Below are positions 15,774 through 17,358 of a stretch of 17,358 bases of DNA, in pieces. Within the stretch, counting starts at the first letter, position 1, and each line of letters begins with the position of its first letter. The stretch covers positions 1 to 17,358 of the forward strand of contig JAQICP010000558.1 of NCBI GenBank assembly GCA_027858555.1, in the 5' to 3' direction. Under the pieces are notes generated by a model. It was not told the DNA's origin and made no database searches. It worked only from the letters and a program-made list of their open reading frames with translations. Position numbers and translations under genes: made by a program. The stretch comes from Vallitaleaceae bacterium. Its GTDB lineage: Bacteria; Bacillota; Clostridia; Lachnospirales; Vallitaleaceae.

Positions 15774-16739
15774 CTATACTTCCATATCTAAAGCTTCTAT
15801 AATTTTTTGAGTTTTCAAACCTGATATACCGGTACTATCCATATTATTAGTACCATGTAAACAATCGACTACTTCTTGAATAAACGGTTGTGCCACATGT
15901 TCTAAATCGTCAAAAGAAGTATCTTTTCTTATATTATCTCTTATGACACTCACCGGATCATTTGACATGACAGAAAGCCGAATACTGCCCGTGCTCCCTA
16001 CGATAACCAATTCATCTTCCTCCATATTACCGTTAAAAGTCATTTGCACACTACCCCCTACACCACTTTCAAATACAATCATGCCCGTAGTCACGTCGTG
16101 GACCCTAAATTTATTAGATTGATTATCTGAATGACCATATACTGATTTCACCTCGCCAAAAAAGAATAGCAGAATATCAATCATATGAGACCCCATATCA
16201 TACAATAATCCACCACCCGATTCCTCTTTATTAAACATCCAATTCCTATCAGGATTAAGTTCTGGCAGTTTGCTTGTATATACATAGTGAAATGACCTGA
16301 TTTCACCAATCGCCTTTTCTTCAATTAGAGATTTTACATGTTTGAATTTTTCTTGACCTCTTCGATAATAAGCAACAAATATAGGTACATTATATTCTCT
16401 ACACACATTAACCATTTCGTCACACTCTGCAACTGACAATGCCATAGGTTTTTCCACATATATGGGTTTCTTGTACTTTGCTGCTTCAAGCACATAAAAA
16501 TGATGCCATTTTGGTGGTGTAGCAATATAGATTGCATCTACAAGTTGACTATCTAACAACGTTTTATAATCTGTTGTATATGCATCAATCTTATGCCTTT
16601 TAGCATAGTCTATAAGTTTTTCTTCATCTCTACGCATAACCATGGTCAGATCCGAACCTTCAATTTTTTTGAATGCAGGTCCACTTTTCTTTTCCGTAAC
16701 ATCACCACAACCGATAATACCAAAACGTATTTTATTCAT
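15774..16739 (-). CDS. Gfo/Idh/MocA-family NAD(P)-dependent oxidoreductase
   Basis: 321 residues. The N-terminal Rossmann fold (1-125) has the dinucleotide loop GIIGCGD (7-13) and the conserved EKP (96-98), whose Lys contacts cofactor and substrate in this family. The C-terminal domain has GGGLLYDMGSHMIDIL (175-190), the family's D-x-G-x-H-x-x-D block with H185 as probable catalytic residue. Members oxidise or reduce sugars, inositols and related polyols; the substrate cannot be told from sequence. The ATG at 16739 has GGAGG 4 nt upstream. The alpha/beta hydrolase gene lies 159 nt upstream on the same strand, and the two may act on related carbohydrate derivatives, but that is inference. Length is slightly under the family mean (330-380) with no visible gap. 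Confidence 0.95.
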   Translation of the reverse strand: MNKIRFGIIGCGDVTEKKSGPAFKKIEGSDLTMVMRRDEEKLIDYAKRHKIDAYTTDYKTLLDSQLVDAIYIATPPKWHHFYVLEAAKYKKPIYVEKPMALSVAECDEMVNVCREYNVPIFVAYYRRGQEKFKHVKSLIEEKAIGEIRSFHYVYTSKLPELNPDRNWMFNKEESGGGLLYDMGSHMIDILLFFFGEVKSVYGHSDNQSNKFRVHDVTTGMIVFESGVGGSVQMTFNGNMEEDELVIVGSTGSIRLSVMSNDPVSVIRDNIRKDTSFDDLEHVAQPFIQEVVDCLHGTNNMDSTGISGLKTQKIIEALDMEV

Positions 16740-16772
16740 ACATCCTCCATTTTCTATATAACATCAATGATT

Positions 16773-16778
16773 ATTATA
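16773..16778 (-). promoter_or_regulatory. Possible -10 box (TATAAT) of the oxidoreductase gene
   Basis: A perfect TATAAT on the minus strand lies 33 nt before the ATG. The only -35-like word (TTGTAC, 16791-16796) is 12 bp away, too close for a standard promoter, so the call is weak. Confidence 0.3.
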
Positions 16779-16898
16779 TCTTTTCTCTAAGTACAAACTA
16801 TATATAAATAATACCATATCCTACCGCTTACTGTATCCATTGAGATATAACAGGTTCCTATTATAGGGGGAATACTTACTATGGATTGGCATTATCTT

Positions 16899-17358
16899 CT
16901 ACAGCCAGCGATCAAACCAATCATAGGCTTTTCTTCCTGATATCTGATGGTCACCTTCGAACAAGTCCATGTCCAATCGATTCTCCTGCCCAAGTACACC
17001 ATAAATCTTACGCACCTGACTATAAGCTTTAAGGCTCGCTTTTACAGGAAATATGGGGTCCTGCTTACCAGCTTCGATTAATAATGGTCTTGGTGCTATC
17101 AGTCCAATGATATCTGGCATTTCCGCCACTTCAAGTAGACCAGGTACAAAATTGTCGATACAATGCGCCATGCCCATGATGCTGTCCTTGAACGTGTTGG
17201 CGTACCCGCTGACTACGCTGACTTTAATACGGGCGTCTAGAACGCTTGCAAACGCACAGACTAGACCACCGCCTGATATGCCCATACAGCCGATGCGTTC
17301 ATGGTCAACATCTGCGCGGCCCTCTAGGTAATCGATGGTTCGAATAATGTCATAGACG
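16899..17358 (-). CDS. Alpha/beta hydrolase (esterase-like), C-terminal part, 5' end beyond window
   Basis: The last 152 codons of a gene that enters from the right edge; the frame is open to the edge, so the methionine at 17285 is internal. The sequence begins VYDIIRTIDYLEGRADVD and then shows HERIGCMGISGGG, the nucleophile elbow G-x-S-G-G of alpha/beta hydrolases. After it come APRPLLIEAGKQDPIFP (the acid residue, D of KQDP) and EGDHQ (the catalytic His), so the triad looks complete. The order and spacing resemble acetyl-xylan-esterase/dienelactone-hydrolase-like and related family hydrolases that remove acyl groups from sugars or other small esters. The exact substrate is unknown. It stops at a TAG 159 nt before the oxidoreductase ATG. 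Confidence 0.88.
   Translation of the reverse strand, partial: VYDIIRTIDYLEGRADVDHERIGCMGISGGGLVCAFASVLDARIKVSVVSGYANTFKDSIMGMAHCIDNFVPGLLEVAEMPDIIGLIAPRPLLIEAGKQDPIFPVKASLKAYSQVRKIYGVLGQENRLDMDLFEGDHQISGRKAYDWFDRWL

Noticed and set aside
16857..16867. Palindrome CCTATTATAGG as an operator or terminator
   Set aside because: It is short, has a single-base centre and no T-run; such AT-rich palindromes are expected by chance here.

Overview
The window looks like chromosomal DNA from a low-GC monoderm (Gram-positive) bacterium, most likely a clostridium, perhaps in or near the Lachnospirales. The reasons are its AT-rich composition, strong AGGAGG-type ribosome binding sites, an S-layer homology (SLH) protein, lipoproteins, and ATG, GTG and TAG/TGA/TAA usage under the standard code. 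The genus-level guess is inference only. No tRNA, rRNA, CRISPR array or insertion sequence was recognised.

Left part (1-7492): a cell-envelope module. Reading leftward from 5468 are a membrane-fusion/adaptor protein, an ABC ATPase and a MacB/FtsX-type permease. The three overlap tightly and are clearly one transcription unit. A 17-bp tandem repeat array follows, and then an exported SLH protein that runs off the left edge. Reading rightward from 5731 is an OmpR-family response regulator overlapping a histidine kinase with a very short external loop. The divergent intergenic region carries two sets of AGTT-type hexamers, each spaced at 11 bp. One set faces the transporter and one faces the regulator, which fits a regulator that controls both itself and the transporter.

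Middle (7493-9528): a small SEC-C zinc-binding protein gene interrupted by an in-frame TGA at codon 28, a very clear bidirectional terminator, and a convergent asnA (ammonia-dependent asparagine synthetase) with its own good promoter.

Right part (9529-17358, all leftward): a tocopherol-cyclase-family protein whose frame has no ATG, GTG or TTG at the expected start (an ATA stands there). Upstream of it lies a secreted right-handed beta-helix protein with a copper-amine-oxidase-like N-terminal domain. Then come a 912-residue lipoprotein of unknown function ending in MORN-type repeats, a Gfo/Idh/MocA oxidoreductase, and the C-terminal half of an alpha/beta hydrolase cut by the right edge. This side looks like surface or carbohydrate-related accessory functions, but no complete known pathway is present.

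The observations most worth following are the phased regulator boxes, the internally duplicated adaptor protein, the 17-bp array before the SLH gene, the TGA in the SEC-C gene, and the start-less cyclase-like frame that continues in frame from the beta-helix gene across a single TAG.
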